Assembly: GCF_008579165.1 (NCBI RefSeq)
Contig: NZ_BKCN01000022.1
DNA: 41,009 nt
Direction: 5' to 3' (one strand)
DNA from: Iodidimonas nitroreducens
Lineage (GTDB): Bacteria > Pseudomonadota > Alphaproteobacteria > Sphingomonadales > Rhodothalassiaceae
In this document: in pieces, positions 27,098 through 36,067 of the stretch
How positions within the stretch are numbered: the first letter of the stretch is position 1
How the letters are laid out: every line of letters starts with the position of its first letter
The notes under the pieces: model-generated
What the model was told of the DNA's origin: nothing
Databases searched by the model: none
Seen by the model: the letters and a program-made list of their open reading frames with translations, nothing else
Translations under genes and position numbers: made by a program

Positions 27098-30000
27098 TTA
27101 GCCCGTAAGCTTTTGGCGATCGAGCAGATCATCGGGCAGATCCATCAAGCGCGGCCCATCGGTCCATAAAAGGGCGCAGCGGATCGGTTTATCTCGATAA
27201 ATGCGGCGCAGGGCATCGCGATAGGCCCGCATTTGCCGCAGATAGGCGGGGCTGGTGTCCTCGACCCTGAGGGGGGGCGGACGGTTGGTTTTATAATCGA
27301 TGATGAATACCTCCTGATCCGATACCGCCAACCGATCGATCTGGCCGGAAATCGCCCGATCCCCCACCAATCCGGCCAAAGACACCTCGGCCAGACTGCC
27401 CGGGGCAAAAAGGGCCGAAAAATCTTCAGCATCCAAAATAGCTGCGATCTCGGCCCACCATTGATCGATGGTTTTGGGGTCGAGGGCATAAGCGGGTTGC
27501 GCCAAAAAGCGCCGCGCCGCCGCTTCGCGATCTTTGGGGGCGATCTCGGGCAGAAGCTCCAGCAATTTATGGATCAAAAGCCCGCGCTGCCAGCGATGGG
27601 ATTGCCCGGCTTCAAGGGGGCTTAAGGCTGCAGGCTCTTCATCTGTGGGGCGCGAGGGGCTCAAGGGGCGCGAAGGGATCGGTTCGGCCATCGGCGGCTG
27701 ATCAAGCCATGCGGGCCGGTCAATCGGGCCATCGGGTTCCAGCGCCTGTTCCTCGGCTTTGGGCGGGCAGGTCTGTTCGCCGGAAAAGCGCAGGATGATG
27801 CGCTCGTCTTCGGGATTGGTAATGTGTTCAACATCCTTTAGCCGCTCCATCCCGCTTTTGATCCGTTCATACCAGCTTTGAACCGCAGTTTGTGCGCGGG
27901 TTTCCCATGCGCAGGCATAAAGCCGATCCTCGGCCCGGGTCAGCGCCACATAAAGCAGCCGCCAATATTCCTGTTCGGTGATGGCGGTCAGCGCATCGCG
28001 CGCTTGTTTCAAGGGGCCGACTTCAAGGCTTTTGCTATTGCCGCGCCAGATCAGCAAAGGCAGATCAGGCCGCCCGCTGGGGGCGGCGGGGGAAAGCTTC
28101 AGCAGGCTTTGATACAAAGGCGGCAGACGATTGCAATCGGGCAGATAAACGATGGGCGCTTGCAGGCCTTTGGCCCCATGCACAGTCATGATGCGCACTT
28201 CATTGCGGCCTTTTTGTTCGGGATCGCGTTTGATCTCGGCCCCGCCCCGTTCGATCCATTGCAAAAAGCCCTGCAAGGATGGCGGCTGATTGGTTTCATA
28301 ATCGCGGGCAAGGCGCAGCAATTCATCTAAAGGATCGAGCACCTCGGCCCCCATCCGACCGATCAGCGCCCGGCGCATCCCCAAGGGGCCTGCCAAGCGC
28401 GCAAAAAATTCATAGGGCGGCATCAGATCGGCTCTGGCGAGGATCGCTTCGATCTGCTTTAAAGCCGGGGTAAAGATCGGGTGATCGGGGGCCTTTTCCC
28501 GCAGGCGATCCCACAGGCTTTGCTGGCCGCGATCATGGGCCAGATCAAATAAAGCCGCTTCATCAAGGGCGATCAGGGGGCCCTTTAAAACCGTGGCCAA
28601 ACACAGATCATCTTCGGGCAGCAAGGCCAGATGCGCCGCCGCCAGCATATCCCTGACCGCGATCTGGTCGGTGATGGTCATGCGATCCGATCCGGCCACC
28701 GGCACATGCAATTGCTTGAGTTTCTTGATGAGAAAATCAACGAAGGGTGAGCGGGTTTGCATCAGGATCAGAATATCCCCCGGCCGGATCGCCCGCCCCC
28801 GGGCGCTGAGCTGTTCGCCACTATCGAGCAGGGCGCGGATATGCCGGGCGATACGCACCGCCAATCGGGCCTGCACATTATCATCGGGCTGCTGCTGATC
28901 GGGCACATCCCAGGCATCATCCACGATCTTTTCGGATTGCGGCTCGATGGGCCATAGCTCCACAAGGCCGCCATGGCCCGCGCGATGGGCCTGATGGCGG
29001 ATCGCCCGCTCTTCAAGGCTGATGCCCTCGGTCAGCGTCGGATCATCAAACACCGCATCCACAAGGGATAAAACCGCCTGCACCGAGCGAAAGGATTGAT
29101 CGAGGTCGATCTGGCCGAAATTTTTATGGGCCGCCTCGGCCTTGTCGTGCACCCGGTCGCGGGCCGTGATGAAGGCGCGGGGATCGGCCCCCTGAAAGCC
29201 ATAGATCGATTGCTTCAAATCCCCCACCGCAAATAATGTGCGATCCAATGGCGGCTGATCGCTGACGGGTTTCGGCTCATAGGCGGATTGGCCGGAAAAG
29301 AAATCATCGGTCAGCGCATTGATCACCGACCATTGTTCGGGATTGGTATCCTGAGCCTCATCCACCAGCACATGGGTGATCTCGGCATCGAGCTTATATA
29401 AAATCCATGGGGCGATATCGTCACGCTTCAAAAGCTTTTCCGTTGCCGCGATCAGATCATTATAATCCAGAACCCCTTCGCGTGTTTTGGCGGCTTCATA
29501 GTTTGACAGGATCGCCGCGCCCACGCGCAAAGCCGCTTCGGCAAATTGGCTCACCTGAATAAGCTTGCGCCTGTCGTCGATGGCGAGGAGGCGCGCCGCT
29601 TCGTTCGCGATGAAATCGACCACCTCGGGCCAGGCCGTTTTCACGGCTTTCACTGGATAAACGCTTGTTTTGCGGGGTTCGCCCTTCCCGGTCAGAAAAA
29701 CAAGGCCATAGGCATCCCAATGGGCTGCGCGCTCTGAAGCAGGCGTGGCGATGATGCTTTCCAGGGCGGGGATGTGTTGTTTATCTTTTACCCCGCCCTT
29801 TTCATGCAAGAGGGACAAAAAATGCCTGAGGTCATCGAGGGGCAAGGCATCGTCGCTCAACGCATCGCTCAGAAGGCTTTCGGCCGTTTCCCCCTCATGC
29901 ACCCCCAGCCGTCGGCGGATGGCGGTGATCAGCCCCTCCATGCCATAAGCCTGCAAAAGATCATGTAAAATCCGGCGTTCATGGATCAGGGTGTTGATCA

Positions 30001-30625
30001 GGGCGTCAAACCCTTCCTCATTCACCTCGCTGGCGATCCGGCTGATGGCATCGGCCAGTTTCTGATCATTTTTTGCCAGATGGCGGCTATGATTGATGAC
30101 GTCTTCGCGGGCTTTTGCCAGCAGGTCTCTTGCCCCTTGATCCTCGATCAGATCGAAATGGGGCGACAGGCCCGCCTCCAGCGGAAAGCGGCCCAAAAGG
30201 GCCTGGCAAAAGGCATGAATGGTCTGGATCCGCAGCCCTTCGCTCAGATCGAGAACATGGGCAAAAAGCTGCCGCGCCCGCTTCAGCATCGCCGCATCAG
30301 CGCGTTCGCCGGATTTCAGATTGATCTCGGCCGCGAGCACCTGATCATCGTGCAGTCTGGCCCATGTGCCCAGAGTTTTGCGCAGCCGATTGGCCATTTC
30401 GGCGGCTGCGGCCTTGGTGAAGGTGAGGCACAGGATCTGTTCGGGGCGAACCCCGCGCAAAAGCAGCCGCAGCACCCGCGCCGTCAGCACATGGGTTTTC
30501 CCCGTGCCTGCCGATGCCATCACCCAAATGCTGGATCGCGGATTGCTGGCCGCATCCTGCACGGCGGTCAGCCCTTCGCCGGTGTTCAGAAGGGGCCTTG
30601 ATGGGGATCGGCGGGGGGGGGGCAT
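27098..30625 (-). CDS. addA: double-strand break repair helicase/nuclease AddA
   Basis: AddA is the helicase-nuclease subunit of AddAB, which processes DNA double-strand ends for RecA-mediated repair. The 1175-residue frame is intact. Walker A SAGTGKT (about residues 38-44), QTIHAFCQALL, Walker B with VLVDEAQDTNPEQW, GDLKQSIYGFQGADP, VHGAKGLQAPIVYLPD and the C-terminal RecB-type nuclease IDRLAV...VFIIDYKTNRPPP are all present, so helicase and nuclease should both work. It begins three bases after the addB stop; AAGGAAGA is the ribosome site. Confidence 0.96.
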   Translation of the reverse strand: MPPPRRSPSRPLLNTGEGLTAVQDAASNPRSSIWVMASAGTGKTHVLTARVLRLLLRGVRPEQILCLTFTKAAAAEMANRLRKTLGTWARLHDDQVLAAEINLKSGERADAAMLKRARQLFAHVLDLSEGLRIQTIHAFCQALLGRFPLEAGLSPHFDLIEDQGARDLLAKAREDVINHSRHLAKNDQKLADAISRIASEVNEEGFDALINTLIHERRILHDLLQAYGMEGLITAIRRRLGVHEGETAESLLSDALSDDALPLDDLRHFLSLLHEKGGVKDKQHIPALESIIATPASERAAHWDAYGLVFLTGKGEPRKTSVYPVKAVKTAWPEVVDFIANEAARLLAIDDRRKLIQVSQFAEAALRVGAAILSNYEAAKTREGVLDYNDLIAATEKLLKRDDIAPWILYKLDAEITHVLVDEAQDTNPEQWSVINALTDDFFSGQSAYEPKPVSDQPPLDRTLFAVGDLKQSIYGFQGADPRAFITARDRVHDKAEAAHKNFGQIDLDQSFRSVQAVLSLVDAVFDDPTLTEGISLEERAIRHQAHRAGHGGLVELWPIEPQSEKIVDDAWDVPDQQQPDDNVQARLAVRIARHIRALLDSGEQLSARGRAIRPGDILILMQTRSPFVDFLIKKLKQLHVPVAGSDRMTITDQIAVRDMLAAAHLALLPEDDLCLATVLKGPLIALDEAALFDLAHDRGQQSLWDRLREKAPDHPIFTPALKQIEAILARADLMPPYEFFARLAGPLGMRRALIGRMGAEVLDPLDELLRLARDYETNQPPSLQGFLQWIERGGAEIKRDPEQKGRNEVRIMTVHGAKGLQAPIVYLPDCNRLPPLYQSLLKLSPAAPSGRPDLPLLIWRGNSKSLEVGPLKQARDALTAITEQEYWRLLYVALTRAEDRLYACAWETRAQTAVQSWYERIKSGMERLKDVEHITNPEDERIILRFSGEQTCPPKAEEQALEPDGPIDRPAWLDQPPMAEPIPSRPLSPSRPTDEEPAALSPLEAGQSHRWQRGLLIHKLLELLPEIAPKDREAAARRFLAQPAYALDPKTIDQWWAEIAAILDAEDFSALFAPGSLAEVSLAGLVGDRAISGQIDRLAVSDQEVFIIDYKTNRPPPLRVEDTSPAYLRQMRAYRDALRRIYRDKPIRCALLWTDGPRLMDLPDDLLDRQKLTG

Positions 30626-30628
30626 CGC

Positions 30629-33600
30629 TCAATCTTCCTTTATGGGTTCATGGCCATTGAAATCCATGGGCAGGTCATCAAGATCGGGCAATCGGGTCCA
30701 TTCCGCCGTGCGTGCCAGATGATCATAATCGCCATAGCCCGTATTGGCCGGGCGGGGATTGGAAAGATAAGGCGTGTGGGGCTTGGAAAAGCGCGCCAGC
30801 AGGGATAAAAATCCGGCTCGGCTGGCGCTGATCTGTTCATCATGGCCTGCCACATGCTTGATCTCGATGGGGTCGCGGGTGCCGCGCAATTGCCAAAAGC
30901 TCAAACCGGCAACGGCGCAGGGCAGAAGGCCATTGAAGGCCCCTTCATTGACCATCACGCCTTCCAGTGGCAATTGCGGGGCAAAGCCCGCTTCGATCCT
31001 GCGCTTTTGGGGGGGCGAGCCGGTTTTATAATCGATGATTTCAATATGTCCGCTTGCCCGCTCGCGATCCAAACGATCCGCCCGCGCCTTCAGGGTAAAA
31101 GGCCAGGGCCCTTCATGGATCGGCCATTCCCCCCTGATTTCGGTGGCAATGGTTTCATGGCTGTCCCGGCGTTCTTCCTCGATCTCTAAAAAGCGCCGTC
31201 CCATGGTTTGAAAGCGTGGCCACCAGAAGGCCCAGATGCTCGGGCGTTCGAGCAGGGGGCCAAAGGCGGTTTTGCCGCATTCAATCAATGCCTTATAAGC
31301 CTCATCCCGGCTCCATGTGGGGATCGCCCGGCGTTTATAATCATCCAAAGCCTGATGCCAGATGGTCCCTTTATGAAGGGCGCCGGGTTCGGCCTCCAGA
31401 TCCTCAAGGGGGCGCAGCTTTAAAATATGCCGGGCATAAAGGGCATAGGGATCGCGCACCCATAGCTCCACCTGCGTAACCGAAAGGCTGCGGGGCCGGG
31501 CGCTTAAGGGCGGCATGGGGCGGGGCGCATCGATGGGCTCGATTTTATCGGGCTGATCAAGGGCCTGATAAAGCCTGACCATGGGGCTTTTCCTGCCATC
31601 AAGATAGGGGGCCAGCGCTTCCAGCCGGGAAAGCCAGCGGCTGGGCACGCTGGGGGTGCCATCCACCTTTCCCGAGCGGGTCAGAATAATATGGGGCGCG
31701 CCCATGGCCTGCACCAGATCATGGGCGGATTGGCCGATCCGCTGATCGGGATCGGGCAGGCCGAAATCTTTGCGCATGGCGCGGCTCGCCCAAGGATCAT
31801 GACCGGGATTGGCAGGCCATGTGCCTTCATTCAGACCGCCAAGGATCATCAGATCCACATGATGCAGCCGGGCTTCTATCGGCCCCAAAATGGCCAGACG
31901 CGGATGCATCCCATAGCGCGGCCGCACCATCTGATCGGTGATCAGGGCATGAAAGAAAGCGGGATAATCCTTGCCCCGCGTGGCGCCCAAACAATCAATG
32001 CCTGCCCGGGCTTTTGCCAGATACTGCGCCAGATGCTCGCCCGCCTCGCCCCGCCATAGGCGATCCGCGCCGCTTTGATCATGGGATTGCGCCAGATTTT
32101 GTGCCACATCAAGATGGCATGACAAAAGATCGCCCACCGCCAAAGAGGGGCTGTGCAGCACGCTTTCCAGTGGCCTTAAAAGCGCGAAAATCTTGTTCAG
32201 AAGTCCGAGATCGGCCTCATCCACCCCGGCATCGGCGGCGGCTTTTTCCATGCCATCGATGCTGGCTTCGGGCCGGGGGCCGCGCAGGGCCGAGCCTTCG
32301 CGGCTTTCATGGCGATCAAGCCGCCGCGCCAATTGACGAAGGGCCGAAGGCTTCATTCCGGCGGCGGCCAAAGGATGCTTGAGCAGGGCCAGCAGATTGA
32401 TCGGTCCGGGATCGGCGGCAAAGCTGAGGGTGAGGCGCAAAAAGCTGCCGCTTAGGCTGCGTTCTGCCGGATCGCCGGCGGAATCATCGATGGCAATATC
32501 CCAGCGGGCGAGATGGGCGCGCACCTGCCGGGCCAAAGCCCGATCCGGGGTGACCAGCGCCGCCCGCTTTTCGGGGTGGTCGAGCGCTTCCCGCAGCAAA
32601 AGCGCGATCACCCCCGCTTCTTCGCTAAGGCCATCGCAATCGATCCGCTCGAGGCCCTTTTTCGCTGTTTGATGATCGATGCTGATGGCGTTCCAGCGAT
32701 CCACCTGTTTGGCGGGTAAAAGGGCTGAATTGATCAGCAAAAGCCGGTCGGCACGCTGGGATTCCAGCGCCTGATCGGCTTTCACCAGGGGCCAGTTTTC
32801 CACCTCATGGCGGGAAACCCTCATATGATCGAGCAGGGCTTTCATCAAAAATTGCGGATGGCCGGGATCAAGAGCCTGCCACAGATCATCATCAAGGCTG
32901 CGATCAAAGCCCGGCAGGATCACACAGCCCTTGGGCAGGCGGGCCACCAGCGCCAGCAGATCGGCGGTGGCAGGGATCGATCCGGTGCTGCCCGCAGCGA
33001 TCACCAGGCCCCGGGGCGGATGGGTTTGCCATTTTTGGGTGAGGGCGGCCAAAAGCCCATTGCGGCGCTCGGCGGGATCGCATTGGCCCAAATGATCAAG
33101 CAGCCGGGGCCATTGATCGGTGATCACCTCAAGAAATTTCAGGGTATTCTGCCAATGATGGGCCAGCTTTTCGGGCACCAGTTCCTTCAGTCGGCTGAAA
33201 TCGAGACGCTCGGTGTGAACGCTATCGATCAGGCGGGCGAGATCGCGGGCGAGCTTCAAGGCGGCGGCCATCGATCCGGGGCGGCCATGATTTTCGGGGA
33301 TCTGCAGGCACAGGCGGGTGAGGTAAAACAGGCGATCCGTATCGCTGATGGCCGGGCGCAGATCGATCAGATCGCTGGCAGGCGCGGTGATATCCAGCGC
33401 ATCTTCATCCACATCACCAATCGCCAACATGCGCGGCAAAAGCATGGGCCGGCCCCCATGATTGCGCAAAAAAGCTTCACGCAGGCTGCGGGCGCTGCGA
33501 CGATTGGGCAATAAAATCTGAATGGCCCCCAAAGCAAGGGGTTGATCGCCATATTGATCGAGAAGCGAGCGGGCCAGCGCATCGACAAAGGAATGGGCCG

Positions 33601-33685
33601 GGCCGATGGTATAAACCGATGGCGCCCGAACGGCTTGATCATGAAGGGATGGATTGTGCGACGATGCGGGATTGTCTGTCATCAT
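30629..33685 (-). CDS. addB: double-strand break repair protein AddB
   Basis: Partner of AddA, with a helicase-like but probably ATP-inactive N-terminal part and a C-terminal nuclease domain. 1018 residues, intact. Recognisable are ILLPNRRSARSLREAF, LVIAAGSTGSIPATADLL, ILGPIEARLHHVDLMILGGLNEGTWP and, near the end, HIEIIDYKTGSPPQ (PD-(D/E)XK nuclease motif) before APQLPLEGVM. The start is one of two adjacent ATGs (33685 or 33682). It follows murU by 9 bp in the same operon. Confidence 0.95.
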   Translation of the reverse strand: MMTDNPASSHNPSLHDQAVRAPSVYTIGPAHSFVDALARSLLDQYGDQPLALGAIQILLPNRRSARSLREAFLRNHGGRPMLLPRMLAIGDVDEDALDITAPASDLIDLRPAISDTDRLFYLTRLCLQIPENHGRPGSMAAALKLARDLARLIDSVHTERLDFSRLKELVPEKLAHHWQNTLKFLEVITDQWPRLLDHLGQCDPAERRNGLLAALTQKWQTHPPRGLVIAAGSTGSIPATADLLALVARLPKGCVILPGFDRSLDDDLWQALDPGHPQFLMKALLDHMRVSRHEVENWPLVKADQALESQRADRLLLINSALLPAKQVDRWNAISIDHQTAKKGLERIDCDGLSEEAGVIALLLREALDHPEKRAALVTPDRALARQVRAHLARWDIAIDDSAGDPAERSLSGSFLRLTLSFAADPGPINLLALLKHPLAAAGMKPSALRQLARRLDRHESREGSALRGPRPEASIDGMEKAAADAGVDEADLGLLNKIFALLRPLESVLHSPSLAVGDLLSCHLDVAQNLAQSHDQSGADRLWRGEAGEHLAQYLAKARAGIDCLGATRGKDYPAFFHALITDQMVRPRYGMHPRLAILGPIEARLHHVDLMILGGLNEGTWPANPGHDPWASRAMRKDFGLPDPDQRIGQSAHDLVQAMGAPHIILTRSGKVDGTPSVPSRWLSRLEALAPYLDGRKSPMVRLYQALDQPDKIEPIDAPRPMPPLSARPRSLSVTQVELWVRDPYALYARHILKLRPLEDLEAEPGALHKGTIWHQALDDYKRRAIPTWSRDEAYKALIECGKTAFGPLLERPSIWAFWWPRFQTMGRRFLEIEEERRDSHETIATEIRGEWPIHEGPWPFTLKARADRLDRERASGHIEIIDYKTGSPPQKRRIEAGFAPQLPLEGVMVNEGAFNGLLPCAVAGLSFWQLRGTRDPIEIKHVAGHDEQISASRAGFLSLLARFSKPHTPYLSNPRPANTGYGDYDHLARTAEWTRLPDLDDLPMDFNGHEPIKED

Positions 33686-33694
33686 CTTCCAAGC

Positions 33695-34465
33695 TTAATC
33701 AAGAAGTGTGCGCTCCGCCAGCCTCAGGGCCTCGGGGCTGCCCAGATGGGCCCATGGCCCTTCATGCACAAGCCCATAAAGCCGATCCTTCATGGCCAGT
33801 TCGGCCCAGATCTCGCGCAAGGAAAAGACATCGCCCGGATGATCGGCGGCCAGATCGGGCTTCAGGATCGAAATTCCGGCAAAAACAAAGGGGCTGATGG
33901 TGCGTTCCTTGCGAAACTGCAATCGCCCCATCTGATCCATGATGAAATCCCCCGGCCCCTCATGGCCCAAAGCAAAGCGGCTGGGCACGATCATCAGCAG
34001 GGCATCCATCACATCACCATCCCAGCGGCTGGCGAGATAAGCGAGGCTGTTGACCAGACCATCCTGCCAAAAGGCATCGCAATTCAAAGTGAAAACCGGA
34101 TCAGGCCCCAATAAAGGCGCGGCTTTTTTCAGGCCACCGCCGGTATCGCGCAAAAGATCGCGTTCATCAGAACATAAAATTTCAAGGGTTGAACCGCATT
34201 GGGCGAGCCAGTTTTCCATCTGATCGGCATGGGCATGCACATTCGCCACCAGCCGTTTCACGCCTGCCCGTTCCAGATGCTGAAGGCTGTGGGCGATCAG
34301 CGGCTTCCCCCCCATGTCCACCAGCGCTTTGGGGCGATCATCGCTGAGCGGGCGCATTCTTGTGCCCAGACCGGCGGCAAAAAGCATGGCGCTGTGGGGG
34401 ATCCGGGCATGAATTTCAGCCTGAACGATATGGGGCAGGGTGGTGGCGATGCGATCTGTGGTCAT
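33695..34465 (-). CDS. murU: MurU-like nucleotidyltransferase (MurNAc-1-phosphate uridylyltransferase)
   Basis: A 256-residue sugar-phosphate nucleotidyltransferase with N-terminal AMLFAAGLGTRMRPLSDDRPKALVDMGGKPL (shown here as the G-x-G-T-R-M signature plus PKAL) and LNCDAFW with the metal-binding Asp. Directly after an AmgK-type kinase gene (ATGA overlap), it fits MurU, which makes UDP-MurNAc from MurNAc-1-phosphate in the anhydro-MurNAc recycling route that bypasses MurA and fosfomycin. The frame is intact. Activity is inferred from the pair; many database entries call it only 'nucleotidyltransferase family protein'. Confidence 0.85.
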   Translation of the reverse strand: MTTDRIATTLPHIVQAEIHARIPHSAMLFAAGLGTRMRPLSDDRPKALVDMGGKPLIAHSLQHLERAGVKRLVANVHAHADQMENWLAQCGSTLEILCSDERDLLRDTGGGLKKAAPLLGPDPVFTLNCDAFWQDGLVNSLAYLASRWDGDVMDALLMIVPSRFALGHEGPGDFIMDQMGRLQFRKERTISPFVFAGISILKPDLAADHPGDVFSLREIWAELAMKDRLYGLVHEGPWAHLGSPEALRLAERTLLD

Positions 34466-35541
34466 AACATCCGATCCCTTGATGGCAGGGTACGCTGGCG
34501 CTGATGGGCGGGGATCATCCGATCAAGCTGGGCCTTCAGATCACACAGGGCGGGATGCTCCAGATTGTGCTCCAAAAGACCCCACATGCGTGGCAGATGT
34601 TGCAAATAGCGATCCTTGCCATCGCGTTTCCATAAACGGGTGAAAATGCCGATGATCTTGATGGCCCGCTGGGCCCCCAGAAGTATAATCATCGATGAAG
34701 GCGGCTTCAGGGATGGGCTGGCCTGCGGCTTTCGCCCCCTCCAGATAATGGCGGATCATCCGGCGTTCCAGATCGGCCGAAACATCCCGCCGGGCATCTT
34801 GCAAAAGCGAGACCAGATCATAAGCCCGATGGCCGCGCACGGCATCCTGAAAATCAAGAAGGCCGATTGTTTGCAGGCCATCTCTGTTGGGCAGCCACAT
34901 CAGATTATCGGCATGATAATCGCGCAGAACCAGAACCGGATCGTTTGCATCGCAGATTTTGGTTCGCTCCAACAACTGCGCCCAGATCGCGTTGAGGCGA
35001 TCCACCTCTGCGGCCTGTTCATCCGTTTCCATCTGTGGGGGGGCAAAGGCCGGATAATAATAATCGCCAAAAAGCGCTGCTTCGCGCAGCATAAGCGCCT
35101 TGTCATAAAGGGGCAGGGAATGATGATCGCCGGCATCGCTGCCAACTCTGATAGGCAGGCGGGCGGGCGGCTGATGGCACTGCAGATCGACCAGCAGATC
35201 GACCGCCGCCCCATAAAGCCCGGCCTCCAGCCCCGGATCGCGGGCGATGACCCGGCTAAAGCGATCATCGCCTAAATCTTCGAGCACTAAAAACCCCGCA
35301 TCCTGATCGGCATGATAAAGGGCCGGGGCCGCATAGCCATAAGATCGCAAGGCCCCGAGCACGGCCATGAAGGGGCGCACATCCTCATGGGGCGGGGGGG
35401 CATCCATCAGGATCGCGCGCCGCTCCGGCTGTTCCAGCCGCGCATAATGGCGAAAGGATGCATCGCCGGGAATGGCAGTGCGCCGAGCTTTGTGCCATCC
35501 GTTTGTGCCAGAAAATCGATCAATTGTTGTTCGCGGGTCAT
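34462..35541 (-). CDS. amgK: AmgK-like aminoglycoside phosphotransferase-family kinase (frameshifted at both ends)
   Basis: About 360 residues of the APH/ChoK fold, expected to phosphorylate MurNAc (and GlcNAc) at C1 for the MurU step. The middle frame shows IPGDASFRHYARL, FLVLEDLGDDRFS, the catalytic VLVLRDYHADNLMWL and GLLDFQDAVRGHRAYDLVSLLQDARRDV (catalytic loop and metal-binding Asp). The start MTREQQLIDFLAQT (35541) lies in another frame; a lost G near 35499 joins it as QTGWHKARR. Near 34683 the C-terminal LLGAQRAIKIIGIFTRLWKRDGK also needs a frame change, best explained by a two-base loss. The start overlaps the tsaE stop as ATGA, the end overlaps murU likewise. Confidence 0.85.
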
Positions 35542-36050
35542 GGATTATGTCTCGAAAGCCAGGGGGCCAGCCGATCCGCCCAGGGGCTTTGGCCATGCAC
35601 ATGAAGCAGGCGGCGATGATCGGGCCGGATCTCGATCTCGATGAACAGCGCCGATGAAAGCAGGGTGGGATCGGCACGTTCGGGCCATTCCATCAAGATC
35701 AGATGATCATCAAGGGCATCCTCGATCCCCAGTTCGATCAGATCATCGGGATTTTGCAGGCGGTAAAGATCCACATGCCACAGCGGCGGCGGATTTTTGC
35801 CCATAGTTTCGGGCGGGTTTTCATAAGCCTGAACCAGCGTGAAGCTGGGGCTTGGCACCTCCAGATCGGTCTGCTCGAAAAGGCTGCAGATCACTGATCG
35901 GGCCAGCACTGTTTTCCCCGCCCCTAAAGGCCCGCTTAAAGCCAGCAGATCGCCAGCTTCCAGAAATCCGGCAAGATCAGCGGCCATGTGGCTCAGATGG
36001 GCTTCGCTCTCGCAATGAAGGGATGCGATCAGGGGCGCGGACGGGATCAT
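35538..36050 (-). CDS. tsaE: tRNA threonylcarbamoyladenosine biosynthesis ATPase TsaE
   Basis: TsaE is the small P-loop ATPase needed with TsaB and TsaD to attach threonylcarbamoyl to A37 of ANN-decoding tRNAs (t6A). The 170-residue intact frame has Walker A SGPLGAGKTVLAR (about residues 39-51), the serine/threonine-rich VPSPSFTLVQAYE and HVDLYRL, and LILMEWPERA, all typical. The chosen ATG (36050) gives the usual length; a longer ORF reaches into divL but lacks family sequence. It begins 17 bp after divL and overlaps amgK by 4 bp. Confidence 0.94.
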   Translation of the reverse strand: MIPSAPLIASLHCESEAHLSHMAADLAGFLEAGDLLALSGPLGAGKTVLARSVICSLFEQTDLEVPSPSFTLVQAYENPPETMGKNPPPLWHVDLYRLQNPDDLIELGIEDALDDHLILMEWPERADPTLLSSALFIEIEIRPDHRRLLHVHGQSPWADRLAPWLSRHNP

Positions 36051-36067
36051 AAGGCGTCTAGTCCTTC

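Noticed and set aside
27098..33685. Many long ORFs antisense to addA and addB.
   Set aside because: GC-rich coding DNA yields such shadows; addA and addB are intact with full motif sets.
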